Assembly (NCBI RefSeq): GCF_003086355.1
Contig: NZ_CP031733.1
Coordinates: 682,001-746,000 of the forward strand
DNA length: 64,000 nt
From: Streptococcus chenjunshii
Lineage (GTDB): Bacteria; Bacillota; Bacilli; Lactobacillales; Streptococcaceae
Direction: 5' to 3'
In this document: piece by piece, positions 31,234-40,155 of the stretch
Layout: each line of letters starts with the position of its first letter
How positions within the stretch are numbered: position 1 is the first letter of the stretch
Position numbers and translations under genes: made by a program
Notes under the pieces: generated by a model
The model's database searches: none
Seen by the model: the letters and a program-made list of their open reading frames with translations, nothing else
What the model was told of the DNA's origin: nothing

Positions 31234-31270
31234 CCCTGATTCCCAGATTGATAAGGAATCAGGGTTTTCT
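31234..31270 (+). terminator. Terminator after nnrD
   Basis: A perfect 10-bp stem CCCTGATTCC / GGAATCAGGG, then TTTTCTT. Confidence 0.88.
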
Positions 31271-31303
31271 TAACGATCCTTCTCTGCTATTTTCCTGTAA
31301 AAA

Positions 31304-31312
31304 TGCTATAAT
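31304..31312 (+). promoter_or_regulatory. Extended -10 promoter of xseA
   Basis: TGCTATAAT lies 124 bases before xseA. The long leader can form a loose hairpin (GGCACGG with CCGTGC near its end), for which I propose no role. Confidence 0.65.
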
Positions 31313-31436
31313 GGTTTTATCTATACATAAATCAAAGAAAGGGAGCAGGCACGGGAAAAGGAAACACTTTAGCTAAGAAACCGGCAGGTCAGTCTATTCT
31401 TTTAGGCTGTCTTGCTTTTGCCGTGCAGCAGAATAT

Positions 31437-32765
31437 ATGTCAGACTACTTGTCAGTATCGTCTCTGACCAGATATTTAAAATTAAAATTTGACAGAGACC
31501 CTTATTTAGAAAGGGTTTATCTGACCGGTCAGGTTTCCAATTTTCGGAAGCGGCCAGCGCATCAATATTTTTCTCTGAAAGATGACAAAGCGGTGATTCA
31601 AGCCACCATGTGGGCCAGTCAGTTTAAAAAACTTGGTTTTGACTTAGAAGAAGGCATGCAGCTTAATGTCATCGGCCGTGTTCAGCTGTATGAACCCGGC
31701 GGTTCCTATTCTATTATTATTGAAAAAGCTGAGCCCGATGGCTTGGGAGCTTTAGCTGTTCAGTTTGAGCAGCTAAAGAAAAAGCTCACGGCAGCCGGCT
31801 ATTTCGCAGCAGAGCACAAACAGTCCCTGCCGCAGTTTGTTAAAAAGATTGGCGTGGTAACCAGTCCCAGCGGAGCGGTTATCCGTGATATTATAACAAC
31901 AGTATCCAGACGTTTTCCAGGTGTGGAGATTCTTCTTTTTCCCACCAAGGTTCAAGGAGAAGGCGCCAGTCAGGATGTTGCCCGCAATATCGCTTTGGCT
32001 AATGAACGTTCGGATTTAGATTTGCTCATTGTTGGCCGCGGAGGTGGGTCTATTGAGGATCTTTGGGCGTTTAATGAGGAAGTTGTTGTTGAAGCTATCT
32101 TTGCTTCCCATCTGCCGGTGATTTCCAGTGTTGGGCATGAGACGGATACAACCTTAGCGGATTTTGCAGCCGATCGGCGGGCAGCAACACCGACAGCAGC
32201 AGCTGAATTGGCAACCCCTGTTACTAAAGCTGATCTTTTGACTCGGCTGTCAGAACATAAAAACAGAGCCTATCAAGCAGTCAGCCGTCAGATTAGGCAG
32301 AAGCAGGAAAGGTTGGGAAAACTGGCTCATTCGGTTGTTTTTCGGCAGCCAGAGCGCCTGTATGACCGCCAGACTCAGCAGCTGGACAGGCTGACAGCTG
32401 CTATGACGGCGGCTGTACAGCAGCAGTACAGAGTATCCCTGCAGGCAGAGCGTTTGCTGAATCAGCGCCTGCGCTCACTTGGTCTGACTGAAAAAATCAG
32501 CCGCTATCAAGAACAAATCATGCAGCTGAACCGCTTGCTTATGAGTAAGGCAAACAGTCTTTATGAAGCGAAAGCTGCGCGGCTGGAAAAAGCTCAGTCA
32601 GCCCTTCTGTCGCTGGATACAAAACGTATTGTTGCCCGAGGATACGCCCTTATTCACAAAGATGAGAAACTTATCGTCAGTACAAAAACTGTCAAAAAAG
32701 GCGACCGTTTGCAGGCAGAACTGCGGGACGGCCAGTTAGAAGTTGAGGTAAAAGATGTCAAATAA
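31437..32765 (+). CDS. xseA: Exodeoxyribonuclease VII large subunit
   Basis: A 442-residue large subunit of exonuclease VII, which degrades single-stranded DNA. The N-terminal OB-fold ([18 protein letters not shown]) is followed by the catalytic region with [13 protein letters not shown] and [14 protein letters not shown], then a long coiled coil (about 265-400). The start matches the conserved [10 protein letters not shown], though the ribosome site is poor. xseB overlaps its end by 11 bases. Confidence 0.95.
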   Translation: MSDYLSVSSLTRYLKLKFDRDPYLERVYLTGQVSNFRKRPAHQYFSLKDDKAVIQATMWASQFKKLGFDLEEGMQLNVIGRVQLYEPGGSYSIIIEKAEPDGLGALAVQFEQLKKKLTAAGYFAAEHKQSLPQFVKKIGVVTSPSGAVIRDIITTVSRRFPGVEILLFPTKVQGEGASQDVARNIALANERSDLDLLIVGRGGGSIEDLWAFNEEVVVEAIFASHLPVISSVGHETDTTLADFAADRRAATPTAAAELATPVTKADLLTRLSEHKNRAYQAVSRQIRQKQERLGKLAHSVVFRQPERLYDRQTQQLDRLTAAMTAAVQQQYRVSLQAERLLNQRLRSLGLTEKISRYQEQIMQLNRLLMSKANSLYEAKAARLEKAQSALLSLDTKRIVARGYALIHKDEKLIVSTKTVKKGDRLQAELRDGQLEVEVKDVK

Positions 32766-32988
32766 GGAAAAAACAAAAAAAACATTTGAAGAAAATCTTC
32801 AGGACCTAGAAGCTATTGTCAGCAAGCTGGAAAATGGAGACGTCCCTTTAGAAGATGCAATTGCTGAGTTTCAGGAAGGCATGCGCCTTTCTAAAAAATT
32901 AGAAAATACTTTGCAGGAAGCTGAAAAAACATTGGTTAAAGTCATGCAGGCTGATGGGACAGAAAAAGAAATGGATGCTAATGGATAA
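32755..32988 (+). CDS. xseB: Exodeoxyribonuclease VII small subunit
   Basis: A 77-residue helical small subunit ([20 protein letters not shown], then [15 protein letters not shown]) that wraps the XseA coiled coil. The start overlaps xseA and the end overlaps ispA, so all three are coupled. Confidence 0.94.
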   Translation: MSNKEKTKKTFEENLQDLEAIVSKLENGDVPLEDAIAEFQEGMRLSKKLENTLQEAEKTLVKVMQADGTEKEMDANG

Positions 32989-33847
32989 AATTTCAAAAAT
33001 CAATCAGACGATTCAGTCTTACTACCAAAAGCAAGGGGTGTCTTCGGATTTGTCCGAGGCCGTCCTTTATTCTCTTGAGGCTGGCGGCAAGCGGCTCCGC
33101 CCTCTGCTAATGCTGCAGATTATCGAGGGTTTTGGGCTGTCACTGACTGACAGCCACTATCAAGCAGCTGCCAGTGTAGAATTGATTCATACAGGCAGTT
33201 TGGTTCATGATGACCTGCCAGCAATGGATAACGATGACTACCGGCGCGGTCAGCTGACCAGCCATAAGCGCTTTGATGAAGCGACAGCCATTTTAGTTGG
33301 TGATGGGCTCTTCCTTGATTCTTTTGGACTGTTGGCTGCTGCGGATTTACCGGATAAGGTTAAAACTGCTTTAATCTATGAGTTATCGCTGGCAGCAGGA
33401 AGCCGCGGAATGGTCGGCGGGCAGATGCTGGATTTAAAAGGTGAAAAGCAGCAGCTGGCTCTGCCGGAACTGCAGAAAATTCATGCTAATAAAACGGGGA
33501 AACTGCTGGCTTTTCCTTTTGTTGCCGCCGGTCTGATAGCAGAGCGGGAGGATGAAGAATTAACAGCTCTAGCAAAGGCAGGTGCTTTGATAGGCTTGGC
33601 CTTTCAGGTGCGGGATGACATTTTAGATGTAACAGCTGATTTTGCAGAAATCGGTAAAACCCCTCAAAAAGATTTAGCTGCAGCCAAAGCCACTTATCCC
33701 AGCTTAGCCGGTCTGGAGCAATCTTATCAGATTTTAGAAGAAAGTTTAGCTGAAGCAGAAACAATTTTTCAAAATCTGATGAAAGAAGGAGACTTTGCCG
33801 CCGGTCAGGTTCTGCAGACCATAGAAAGGTTAAGGTTGGATGCCTAA
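32981..33847 (+). CDS. ispA: Farnesyl/geranyl diphosphate synthase
   Basis: A 288-residue polyprenyl synthase making the C15 precursor of undecaprenyl phosphate. First Asp-rich motif is [10 protein letters not shown], second is [16 protein letters not shown] precedes them. The ATG at 32981 lies inside the end of xseB and starts the conserved sequence; the frame is open a little further upstream without a better site. It overlaps tlyA by 8 bases. Confidence 0.94.
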   Translation: MDKISKINQTIQSYYQKQGVSSDLSEAVLYSLEAGGKRLRPLLMLQIIEGFGLSLTDSHYQAAASVELIHTGSLVHDDLPAMDNDDYRRGQLTSHKRFDEATAILVGDGLFLDSFGLLAAADLPDKVKTALIYELSLAAGSRGMVGGQMLDLKGEKQQLALPELQKIHANKTGKLLAFPFVAAGLIAEREDEELTALAKAGALIGLAFQVRDDILDVTADFAEIGKTPQKDLAAAKATYPSLAGLEQSYQILEESLAEAETIFQNLMKEGDFAAGQVLQTIERLRLDA

Positions 33848-34667
33848 AGAAAGAGTTGATGTTTTAGCTTACAAACAAGGGCTTTTCAGCACAAGGGAGC
33901 AGGCCAAACGTGCGGTAATGGCCGGCTTAATTTTGGCGCTTGACAATGGAGAGCGTTTTGATAAGCCCGGTGAGAAAATTGATGCAGACAGAGAATTGAC
34001 AGTGAAAGGGCAAAAAATGCCCTATGTCAGCCGGGGCGGATTGAAATTGGCTAAAGCGCTTCAGGTTTTTGATATTGATGTCCAAGGCCGGACAGTCTTA
34101 GACATTGGTGCCTCCACGGGAGGCTTTACCGATGTTTTGCTGCAGAATGGAGCACGGCTGGTCTATGCTGTTGATGTCGGCCGCAACCAGCTGGTTTGGC
34201 AGCTGCGGCAGGATCAGCGCGTACGCAGCATGGAACAGTATAATTTTCGTTATGCTCAGCCGGAGGATTTCAGCGAAGGGGAGCCTAGTTTTGCAGCTAT
34301 TGATGTCAGCTTTATTTCCTTAAACTTGATTTTGCCTGCTCTGCACAGGGTTCTGGCAGATGACAGTCAGGCTGTAGCTTTAGTCAAACCGCAGTTTGAA
34401 GCGGGCCGCAGTCAGGTAGGTAAAAAAGGAATTGTTAAAGACAGAGCGGTTCATAACAGTGTTTTGGACAGGGTTGCTGCTTTTGCCACAGCTGCTGGTT
34501 TCACTGTTTCCGGGCTTGATTATTCGCCTATTCAGGGAGGACAGGGGAATATTGAATTTTTAGCTTATCTGCAAAAATCTGAATTTCCGGAAAATCGTGT
34601 AGGAGGAATGATTCAAGAAATAACAGAACAAGCACATGAGGAATTTAACAAACATGAAGAAAAGTGA
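33840..34667 (+). CDS. tlyA: TlyA family rRNA methyltransferase (hemolysin A type)
   Basis: A 275-residue protein with an N-terminal S4 RNA-binding domain (RVDVLAYKQGLFSTREQAKRAVMAG) and a FtsJ-like SAM methyltransferase domain (VLDIGASTGGFTDVLLQNGA). Family members 2'-O-methylate 16S and 23S rRNA; the hemolysin name is historical. It overlaps ispA at its start and argR at its end. Confidence 0.92.
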   Translation: MPKERVDVLAYKQGLFSTREQAKRAVMAGLILALDNGERFDKPGEKIDADRELTVKGQKMPYVSRGGLKLAKALQVFDIDVQGRTVLDIGASTGGFTDVLLQNGARLVYAVDVGRNQLVWQLRQDQRVRSMEQYNFRYAQPEDFSEGEPSFAAIDVSFISLNLILPALHRVLADDSQAVALVKPQFEAGRSQVGKKGIVKDRAVHNSVLDRVAAFATAAGFTVSGLDYSPIQGGQGNIEFLAYLQKSEFPENRVGGMIQEITEQAHEEFNKHEEK

Positions 34668-35124
34668 ACGATTAGAACTGATTAAAAAAATTGTCCAAGC
34701 CAATGAGATTGAAACTCAGCATGAGCTTTTAGAGCATTTGGCTGCTGAGGGTCTCAGGCTGACTCAGGCAACAATTTCGCGAGATATGAATGAAATTGGT
34801 ATCATCAAGATTCCTTCTCCTAAAGGCCCTTACATTTACGGTCTGTCCCAGGACAGTACTCAGAGTGACAGTCCTGTTCCTAAACCGATAAGAAGTACGG
34901 TCTTATCTATATCTAAAGAAACACTGGGCTTGGAACAAATGCTGCATTTAAATGTTGTCCCGGGGAACAGCCGGCTGATCAAACGCTTTTTGCTGGAAGA
35001 TTTCTCTGAGCTGATTTTTAGCGTCCTTGCCGATGACGACAGTCTGCTTGTCATAGCGAAGGATTCAGCAGCTGCCGGAACTATCCGCGAAAAACTGGCA
35101 AACTGGGTAGCAGAGCAAGATTGA
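34654..35124 (+). CDS. argR: Arginine repressor ArgR/AhrC
   Basis: A 156-residue regulator with an N-terminal winged helix (TQATISRDMNEIGIIKIPS) and a C-terminal arginine-binding, hexamer-forming domain (with VVPGNSRLIKRFLL and a DD pair, ADDDSLLVIAKD). The ATG at 34654 (MKKSERLEL) fits the family start and lies inside the end of tlyA. It is followed by recN, the common Firmicute order. Confidence 0.93.
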   Translation: MKKSERLELIKKIVQANEIETQHELLEHLAAEGLRLTQATISRDMNEIGIIKIPSPKGPYIYGLSQDSTQSDSPVPKPIRSTVLSISKETLGLEQMLHLNVVPGNSRLIKRFLLEDFSELIFSVLADDDSLLVIAKDSAAAGTIREKLANWVAEQD

Positions 35125-35134
35125 GAGGAAAAGC

Positions 35135-36793
35135 ATGCTTCTGGAAATTTCTATTAAGAACTTCGCCATTATTGAAAACATTTCCTTAAATTTTGAAAAC
35201 GGCATGACTGTTTTAACTGGTGAAACCGGTGCCGGAAAATCAATTATAATCGATGCTATGAATATGATGCTGGGCAGCCGGGCTAATGTTGATGTCATTA
35301 GGCAGGGAGCTCAAAAAGCTGAAATTGAGGGTTTTTTCTCCGTTTCAGACAACCCTGCTCTCAATCAGGTCTTAACTGAAAACGGTCTGGATGTATCGGA
35401 CGAGCTGATTATCCGCAGAGAAATTTTGTCCAATGGCCGTTCCATCAGCCGAATTAACGGAAAAATGGTCAATTTAGCAACTTTGCGTCTTGTAGGCCGC
35501 TTTTTAGTGGATATACACGGTCAGCATGACCAGGAAGAGCTTATGCATTCTTCTTTCCATATCGGTATGCTGGACAGTTTTGGCAGCCAGGATTTCTTTT
35601 TGCTGAAACAGCGCTATCAGCAGCTTTTTGATGATTACCGCCAGCTGCGTAAGCAAGTGGCGGATAAGCAAAAAAACGAACAGGCTCATAAAGCCCGGAT
35701 TGAGCTGCTGGAATTTCAGCTGGCAGAGATTGAAGCGGCTGCGCTGCAGCCTGATGAAGACCAAAAACTCTTGCAGGAACGTGACAAACTGTTAAATCAT
35801 AAAAATATTGCTGATACCCTGACAAATGCTGCTGTTATGCTGGATAATGAGGATTTTTCCAGCCTGTCCAATGTCCGGTCGGCCATGAATGATTTGCAGA
35901 CCTTAGAAGAATTTGATTCTGACTATGAGGCCATGTCACATAATCTTTCTGAAGCTTATTACATTATGGAGGAAGTCAGCAAGCATTTGGACGATGTTAT
36001 TGCCAACCTTGATTTTGATGCCGGACTTTTGCAGAGAATTGAAGCCCGGCTGGATGCAGTCAATACGATTACGCGTAAGTACGGCGGCAGCGTCACAGAT
36101 GTTCTGACTTATTTTGATAAAATCAGTCAGGAATACAGTCTTCTGACCGGCAGCAGCCAGACATCCGACAGCATGGAAAAAGAGCTGAAAGTTTTAGAAA
36201 AAGAATTGATTCAGGCGGCAGCGGATCTCGGTCAGCAGCGCCGTCAGCTGGCTTCAGAACTGGAAGAGGAGATAAAGCAGGAGCTGAAGGAACTTTATAT
36301 GGAAAAAGCTGATTTCCGTGTTCGATTCAGCAAAGGGAAATTTAACCGTGAGGGCAATGAAGCCGTTGAATTTTACATTTCGACCAACCCCGGCTCTGAC
36401 TTTAAACCCTTGGTGAAGACAGCTTCAGGCGGGGAACTGTCCCGTCTCATGCTGGCCATCAAATCAGCTTTTGCCCGCAGAGAAGACAAAACAGCTATTG
36501 TGTTTGATGAAGTAGATACAGGCGTTTCGGGCCGTGTCGCCCAAGCCATCGCTCAAAAAATTTATAAAATCGGCAGCCACGGCCAAGTTTTGGCTATCTC
36601 TCATCTGCCTCAAGTCATTGCCATTGCTGATTACCAATATGTTATCGAAAAGCAAAGCGACAGTTCAGCCACTGTTTCCACTGCTAAGCTCCTGACAAAA
36701 TCCGAACGGATCGAAGAAATTGCCAAAATGCTGGCCGGAAATGATGTGACCGAAGCCGCCCGCAAACAAGCTGAAGCTCTTTTGACTAAGTAA
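35135..36793 (+). CDS. recN: DNA repair protein RecN
   Basis: A 552-residue SMC-like ATPase acting at double-strand breaks. Walker A GETGAGKS is at 29-36, a coiled-coil middle spans about 155-375, and the C-terminal signature ASGGELSRLMLAIKSA and Walker B TAIVFDEVDTGVSG follow. GAGAGGAAAAGC precedes the ATG. It ends the folD-to-recN block, with a terminator close behind. Confidence 0.97.
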   Translation: MLLEISIKNFAIIENISLNFENGMTVLTGETGAGKSIIIDAMNMMLGSRANVDVIRQGAQKAEIEGFFSVSDNPALNQVLTENGLDVSDELIIRREILSNGRSISRINGKMVNLATLRLVGRFLVDIHGQHDQEELMHSSFHIGMLDSFGSQDFFLLKQRYQQLFDDYRQLRKQVADKQKNEQAHKARIELLEFQLAEIEAAALQPDEDQKLLQERDKLLNHKNIADTLTNAAVMLDNEDFSSLSNVRSAMNDLQTLEEFDSDYEAMSHNLSEAYYIMEEVSKHLDDVIANLDFDAGLLQRIEARLDAVNTITRKYGGSVTDVLTYFDKISQEYSLLTGSSQTSDSMEKELKVLEKELIQAAADLGQQRRQLASELEEEIKQELKELYMEKADFRVRFSKGKFNREGNEAVEFYISTNPGSDFKPLVKTASGGELSRLMLAIKSAFARREDKTAIVFDEVDTGVSGRVAQAIAQKIYKIGSHGQVLAISHLPQVIAIADYQYVIEKQSDSSATVSTAKLLTKSERIEEIAKMLAGNDVTEAARKQAEALLTK

Positions 36794-36834
36794 CTTCCGC
36801 CTTTTAGATGACAGATAAAATGATGTATCCCAAT

Positions 36835-36876
36835 AGCCCCTTTAAGTTAGCAGAAGACTGAACTTAAGGGGCTTTT
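36835..36876 (+). terminator. Terminator after recN
   Basis: AGCCCCTTTAAGTT pairs with AACTTAAGGGGCT, then TTTT. Confidence 0.85.
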
Positions 36877-36965
36877 CTATTACAGAGAGCCGGAGAAAGG
36901 GGAAGACCCACCGTAGTTCAAAAATAGAATGAGCACAAAAACAGTTTCTGTATCAGTAAGAATGG

Positions 36966-36992
36966 GACAGCGGTTCTGGGGAGCAGGTTTAA
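36966..36992 (+). pseudogene. Effector-gene vestige 0 (codons of about 48-55 only)
   Basis: The bases encode DSGSGEQV followed at once by TAA and AAAAATAGACAT. This is the end of the constant block of the lipase effector, with the same junction seen in three later stubs. The upstream part is lost. It marks the left border of the cassette array. Confidence 0.75.
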
Positions 36993-37009
36993 AAAATAGA
37001 CATTATTGT

Positions 37010-37038
37010 TTGAAAACGAATCCTATTTATGTTATCCT
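37010..37038 (+). promoter_or_regulatory. Cassette 1 promoter
   Basis: TTGAAA and TATCCT are 17 bases apart with an extended -10 TG. The same promoter, almost letter for letter, precedes all six DUF1310 genes. Confidence 0.75.
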
Positions 37039-37092
37039 AACAGTTAATTAAAAGGTAATTGGTTGTTAAGAGCACATAAAAGGGGGACGGTG

Positions 37093-37497
37093 ATGATGTC
37101 TAAACGGCTTAAAATCTGGCTGGTGCTTTTACTGGTCGGTGCAGGTATCACGGCAGGAGGAGCAGGTTATATGAAATATCAGGAGCACAAGGAGCGAGAA
37201 GCTATGCTGGAGATTGTTAAGAGTGAAGAAGTGAAAAGTCTCTGTGAAGAAGCTATAAAAAATATTGATGAGAACTCCTTTACGACTGAAGGCCTTATTC
37301 AGTCTTATCAAATTGATTATGACAGCATCTCACATAATCCAATGGGAGGGATTGATTTTGATTTGATTATTAATAATGATAAAAAAATACGATTAGACAT
37401 GGGAATTGATAAAAATCCTGAAACAGGAGAATTAGAAAATTTATCAGGCAGTCAGTCAGCTGAGTTAGCAGATTTGTTAAAGGAGAAAAATGAGTAA
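37093..37497 (+). CDS. DUF1310 protein 1, putative immunity
   Basis: A 134-residue membrane-anchored protein. Residues of about 1-47 (MMSKRLKIW, a membrane helix at about 8-28, then YMKYQEHKEREAMLEIVKS) are almost identical in all six paralogues. The outer part is divergent apart from HNPMGG. There is no lipobox Cys. I recognise the DUF1310 family. An extracytoplasmic immunity role is inferred from its place before a secreted-type lipase. AGGGGG precedes the ATG. It is the closest paralogue of copy 6 in the first half of the outer domain. Confidence 0.85.
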   Translation: MMSKRLKIWLVLLLVGAGITAGGAGYMKYQEHKEREAMLEIVKSEEVKSLCEEAIKNIDENSFTTEGLIQSYQIDYDSISHNPMGGIDFDLIINNDKKIRLDMGIDKNPETGELENLSGSQSAELADLLKEKNE

Positions 37498-37534
37498 TAG
37501 TTATACAGATAAAGAGAAAGTTGATATTGCTTGA
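37490..37534 (+). pseudogene. Effector-gene vestige 1 (14 codons)
   Basis: The ATG overlaps the stop of DUF1310 gene 1, as in the intact pair, and reads MSNSYTDKEKVDIA then TGA. The stop arises where the sequence runs into the -35 of the next cassette: effector ATTGCTTGGAAA and promoter ATTGTTTGAAAA share the junction. Confidence 0.8.
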
Positions 37535-37559
37535 AAACGAATACTATTTGTGTTATCCT
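37531..37559 (+). promoter_or_regulatory. Cassette 2 promoter
   Basis: TTGAAA, 17 bases, TATCCT with TG before it. The -35 coincides with the truncation point of vestige 1. Confidence 0.75.
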
Positions 37560-37612
37560 AACAGTTAATTAAAAGGTAATTGGTTGTTAAGAGCACATAA
37601 AAGGGGGCGGTG

Positions 37613-38023
37613 ATGATGACCAAACGGCTTAAAATCTGGCTGGTGCTTTTGCTGGTCGGTGCAGGCATCACAGCAGGAGGAGCAGGTTATATGAAGTATC
37701 AGGAGCACAAGGAGCGAGAAGCTATGCTGGAGATTGTTAAGAGTGAAGAAGCGAAGGCAGCGTGTGATGAAATTATTAAAAATTTAAACCCCAATGCTTT
37801 TACTAAAAATGGCATAATCAAGTCTTATCAAATCGATTATGATTCAGTAGCCCATAATCCGATGGGAGGGATTGATTTTGATTTAATCATAAACAATGAT
37901 TCAAATTTAAAAGTGTATATGGGAGTAGATAAAAATAACGATGGTAGACTTGAACCTAAAGGAGGGGTGGGAACATCAAAAAAATTAGGCGATTTATTAA
38001 GGAAGGAAGCCGTAAATGAGTAA
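37613..38023 (+). CDS. DUF1310 protein 2, putative immunity
   Basis: A 136-residue paralogue with the constant anchor (MMTKRLKIW) and its own outer domain (AACDEIIKNLNPNAFTKNG..., then HNPMGGIDFDLIINND). The C-terminal third (MGVDKNNDGRLEPKGG) differs from all others. It is preceded by the shared promoter and an AGGGGG site. Its stop overlaps the ATG of vestige 2. Confidence 0.84.
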   Translation: MMTKRLKIWLVLLLVGAGITAGGAGYMKYQEHKEREAMLEIVKSEEAKAACDEIIKNLNPNAFTKNGIIKSYQIDYDSVAHNPMGGIDFDLIINNDSNLKVYMGVDKNNDGRLEPKGGVGTSKKLGDLLRKEAVNE

Positions 38024-38057
38024 TTATACGGATAAAGAGCGTGTTGATATTGTTTGA
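38016..38057 (+). pseudogene. Effector-gene vestige 2 (13 codons)
   Basis: It reads MSNYTDKERVDIV then TGA, and runs directly into the cassette 3 promoter at GATATTGTTTGAAAACG. The first 12 residues are the same as in the intact effector. Confidence 0.8.
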
Positions 38058-38082
38058 AAACGAATACTATTTATGTTATCCT
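38054..38082 (+). promoter_or_regulatory. Cassette 3 promoter
   Basis: TTGAAA, 17 bases, TATCCT with extended -10 TG, fused to the end of vestige 2. Confidence 0.75.
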
Positions 38083-38136
38083 AACAGCTCATTAAAAGGT
38101 AATTGGTTGTTAAGAGCACATAAAAAGGGGGCGGTG

Positions 38137-38544
38137 ATGATGTTTAAGCGGCTCAAAATCTGGCTGGTGCTTTTACTGGTCGGTGCAGGTATCACAGCAG
38201 GAGGAGCAGGTTATATGAAATATCAGGAGCACAAGGAGAGAGAAGCTATGCTGGAGATTGTTAAGAGTGAGGAAGCGAGAGAAAGGTACCAAACTCTTTT
38301 TAAAAATTTGGATAAGGATGCGTTTGCTGAAAACGGTATTATTCAGTCGTATGAAATTGATGAAGAGTCGGTTGCTCATAATCCAATGGGAGGAGTGCTA
38401 GTAAAATTATATATCAATGGGAAAGAGAATTTATATGTAGTATATAATTTAAATAAAGATATTAACACGGGAAAATTTATGTCAGGAAGTAGCACTATTT
38501 CACCAGATTTATCTACTTTATTAAAGGAGAGCAGTGATGAGTAG
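38137..38544 (+). CDS. DUF1310 protein 3, putative immunity
   Basis: A 135-residue paralogue with the constant anchor (MMFKRLKIW) and a distinct outer domain: RERYQTLFKNLDKDAF, EIDEESVAHNPMGGV, then YINGKENLYVVYNL. The frame is open upstream to 38041 through the promoter, but AAGGGGG marks the ATG at 38137. Its stop overlaps the ATG of vestige 3. Confidence 0.84.
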   Translation: MMFKRLKIWLVLLLVGAGITAGGAGYMKYQEHKEREAMLEIVKSEEARERYQTLFKNLDKDAFAENGIIQSYEIDEESVAHNPMGGVLVKLYINGKENLYVVYNLNKDINTGKFMSGSSTISPDLSTLLKESSDE

Positions 38545-38707
38545 TTATACAGATGAGCGACATAAGCAGATTGCAGAACAAGAGTATGAACTTGGAGATA
38601 AGTTGAATGCTCCAGTGAAGATTTCACAAGGAGAAGAAGACATCACTATCGGTAAAGTGGCCTCTATCCAAGACGGGACGGACAGCGGTTCTGGGGAGCA
38701 GGTTTAA
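38537..38707 (+). pseudogene. Effector-gene vestige 3 (56 codons)
   Basis: MSSYTDERHKQIAEQEYEL begins a variable N-terminus of about 38 residues, then the constant block GKVASIQDGTDSGSGEQV and TAA. The DNA matches the intact gene up to GAGCAGGTTTA and then switches to AAAAATAGACATCATTG, the leader of the next cassette. The lipase domain is absent, so no enzyme can be made. Confidence 0.85.
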
Positions 38708-38724
38708 AAAATAGACATCATTGT

Positions 38725-38753
38725 TTGAAAACGAATCCTATTTATGTTATCCT
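38725..38753 (+). promoter_or_regulatory. Cassette 4 promoter
   Basis: TTGAAA, 17 bases, TATCCT with extended -10 TG. Confidence 0.75.
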
Positions 38754-38806
38754 AACAGCTCATTAAAAGGTAATTGGTTGTTAAGAGCACATAAAAGGGG
38801 GCGGTG

Positions 38807-39208
38807 ATGATGTCTAAGCGGGTCAAAATCTGGCTGGTGCTTTTGCTGGTCGGTGCAGGTATCACGGCAGGGGGAGCAGGTTACATGAAATATCAGGAGC
38901 ACAAGGAGCGAGAAGCTATGCTGGAGATTGTTAAGAGTGAGGAAGTGAAGGAAATATTTGAAAATTGGATTTACAAAGAGGACCCAAATGCTTTCACAGA
39001 TGAAGGAATCATTAGAAATTATCAGATTGACTACGATAGTATAGAGAAATCACCTATGGGAGGATTATTTGTAACTTTAATCATTAATAATAAACCCGAG
39101 CTAGATATTACCTGCACTATTAATAAAAATAAAGGTAAACTAGAAAGTAACAGTAGTACTATTTCACCTGAATTGACTAAGCTAATTGAAGTTGAAGGGG
39201 GGCAGTAA
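38807..39208 (+). CDS. DUF1310 protein 4, putative immunity
   Basis: A 133-residue paralogue with anchor MMSKRVKIW and an outer domain (EIFENWIYKEDPNAFTDEG..., SPMGGLFVTLIINNKPEL) in which HNPMGG has become SPMGG. Unlike the others its stop does not overlap the following effector stub, which starts 6 bases later. Confidence 0.84.
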   Translation: MMSKRVKIWLVLLLVGAGITAGGAGYMKYQEHKEREAMLEIVKSEEVKEIFENWIYKEDPNAFTDEGIIRNYQIDYDSIEKSPMGGLFVTLIINNKPELDITCTINKNKGKLESNSSTISPELTKLIEVEGGQ

Positions 39209-39213
39209 GGGAC

Positions 39214-39384
39214 ATGGAAACAATAACAGACAAAGAACGTGTTGCTATTGCAAATGAAGAATATAATAATAAACTAGAGGAAAACCGTATTGTTCAAGTT
39301 CAAGTTGATGGGAAAAAATTGATTATCGGCAAGGTCGCTTCTATCCAAGACGGGATGGACAGCGGTTCTGGGGAGCAGGTTTAA
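39214..39384 (+). pseudogene. Effector-gene vestige 4 (56 codons)
   Basis: METITDKERVAIANEEY starts a variable N-terminus of 37 residues, followed by the constant GKVASIQDGMDSGSGEQV and TAA at the same junction as vestige 3 (one Thr-to-Met change). AGGGAC precedes the ATG. Confidence 0.85.
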
Positions 39385-39401
39385 AAAATAGACATCATTG
39401 T

Positions 39402-39430
39402 TTGAAAACGAATCCTATTTATGTTATCCT
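39402..39430 (+). promoter_or_regulatory. Cassette 5 promoter
   Basis: TTGAAA, 17 bases, TATCCT with extended -10 TG. Confidence 0.75.
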
Positions 39431-39484
39431 AACAGTTAATTAAAAGGTAATTGGTTGTTAAGAGCACATAAAAAGGGGGCGGTG

Positions 39485-39895
39485 ATGATGACCAAACGGC
39501 TTAAAATCTGGCTGGTGCTTTTACTGGTCGGTGCAGGTATCACAGCAGGAGGAGCAGGTTACATGAAATATCAGGAGCACAAGGAGCGAGAAGTCATGCT
39601 GGAGATTGTTAAGAGTGAGGAAGTAAGTCGGCTATTAGATGAGGAGATTAACTATTACAATTCTAAGAGCACAGGTCCAGCTATAATTGATAATTATACA
39701 ATCGATTATACTAGTCTTCGTCGCAATCCTATGGGGGGAATTTCCGTAAAGCTTATTATAAATAATAATTCTAGATACTTTATCCGTTATGTCATAAATA
39801 CGAATGCTAATACAGGACAATATGAAAGTACTGGAAATGTATTATCAGTAGATTTATCTCACTATCTTGAAAAAAATGGGGTCAGTTATGAGTAA
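39485..39895 (+). CDS. DUF1310 protein 5, putative immunity
   Basis: A 136-residue paralogue with anchor MMTKRLKIW (EREVMLEIVKS as in copy 6) and the most divergent outer domain: RLLDEEINYYNSKSTGPAI, then RRNPMGGISVKLIINNNSRY. Its stop overlaps the ATG of vestige 5. Confidence 0.84.
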   Translation: MMTKRLKIWLVLLLVGAGITAGGAGYMKYQEHKEREVMLEIVKSEEVSRLLDEEINYYNSKSTGPAIIDNYTIDYTSLRRNPMGGISVKLIINNNSRYFIRYVINTNANTGQYESTGNVLSVDLSHYLEKNGVSYE

Positions 39896-40055
39896 TTACA
39901 CAGATAAAGAACGTGTTGAATTGGCAGAAAAAGAGTATGAAATTGAGTCTGTTAACCAACCTATAAACATTGGTTCGAAAGAGCAACAAAAATATATCGG
40001 TAAAGTGGCCTCTATCCAAGACGGGACGGACAGCGGTTCTGGGGAGCAGGTTTAA
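39888..40055 (+). pseudogene. Effector-gene vestige 5 (55 codons)
   Basis: MSNYTDKERVELAEKEYEI begins a variable N-terminus, ending in the constant GKVASIQDGTDSGSGEQV and TAA. It has the same junction to AAAAATAGACATCATTG as vestiges 0, 3 and 4. The ATG overlaps the stop of DUF1310 gene 5. Confidence 0.85.
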
Positions 40056-40072
40056 AAAATAGACATCATTGT

Positions 40073-40101
40073 TTGAAAACGAATCCTATTTATGTTATCC
40101 T
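40073..40101 (+). promoter_or_regulatory. Cassette 6 promoter (intact effector operon)
   Basis: TTGAAA, 17 bases, TATCCT with extended -10 TG. It would drive DUF1310 gene 6, the full effector and its two partner genes. Confidence 0.75.
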
Positions 40102-40155
40102 AACAGTTAATTAAAAGGTAATTGGTTGTTAAGAGCACATAAAAAGGGGGCGGTG

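Noticed and set aside
38537..40055. The 55-56 codon effector stubs as functional small proteins
   Set aside because: They lack the hydrolase core and all end at the same artificial junction with the next promoter. I list them as pseudogenes, although the peptides could still be translated.
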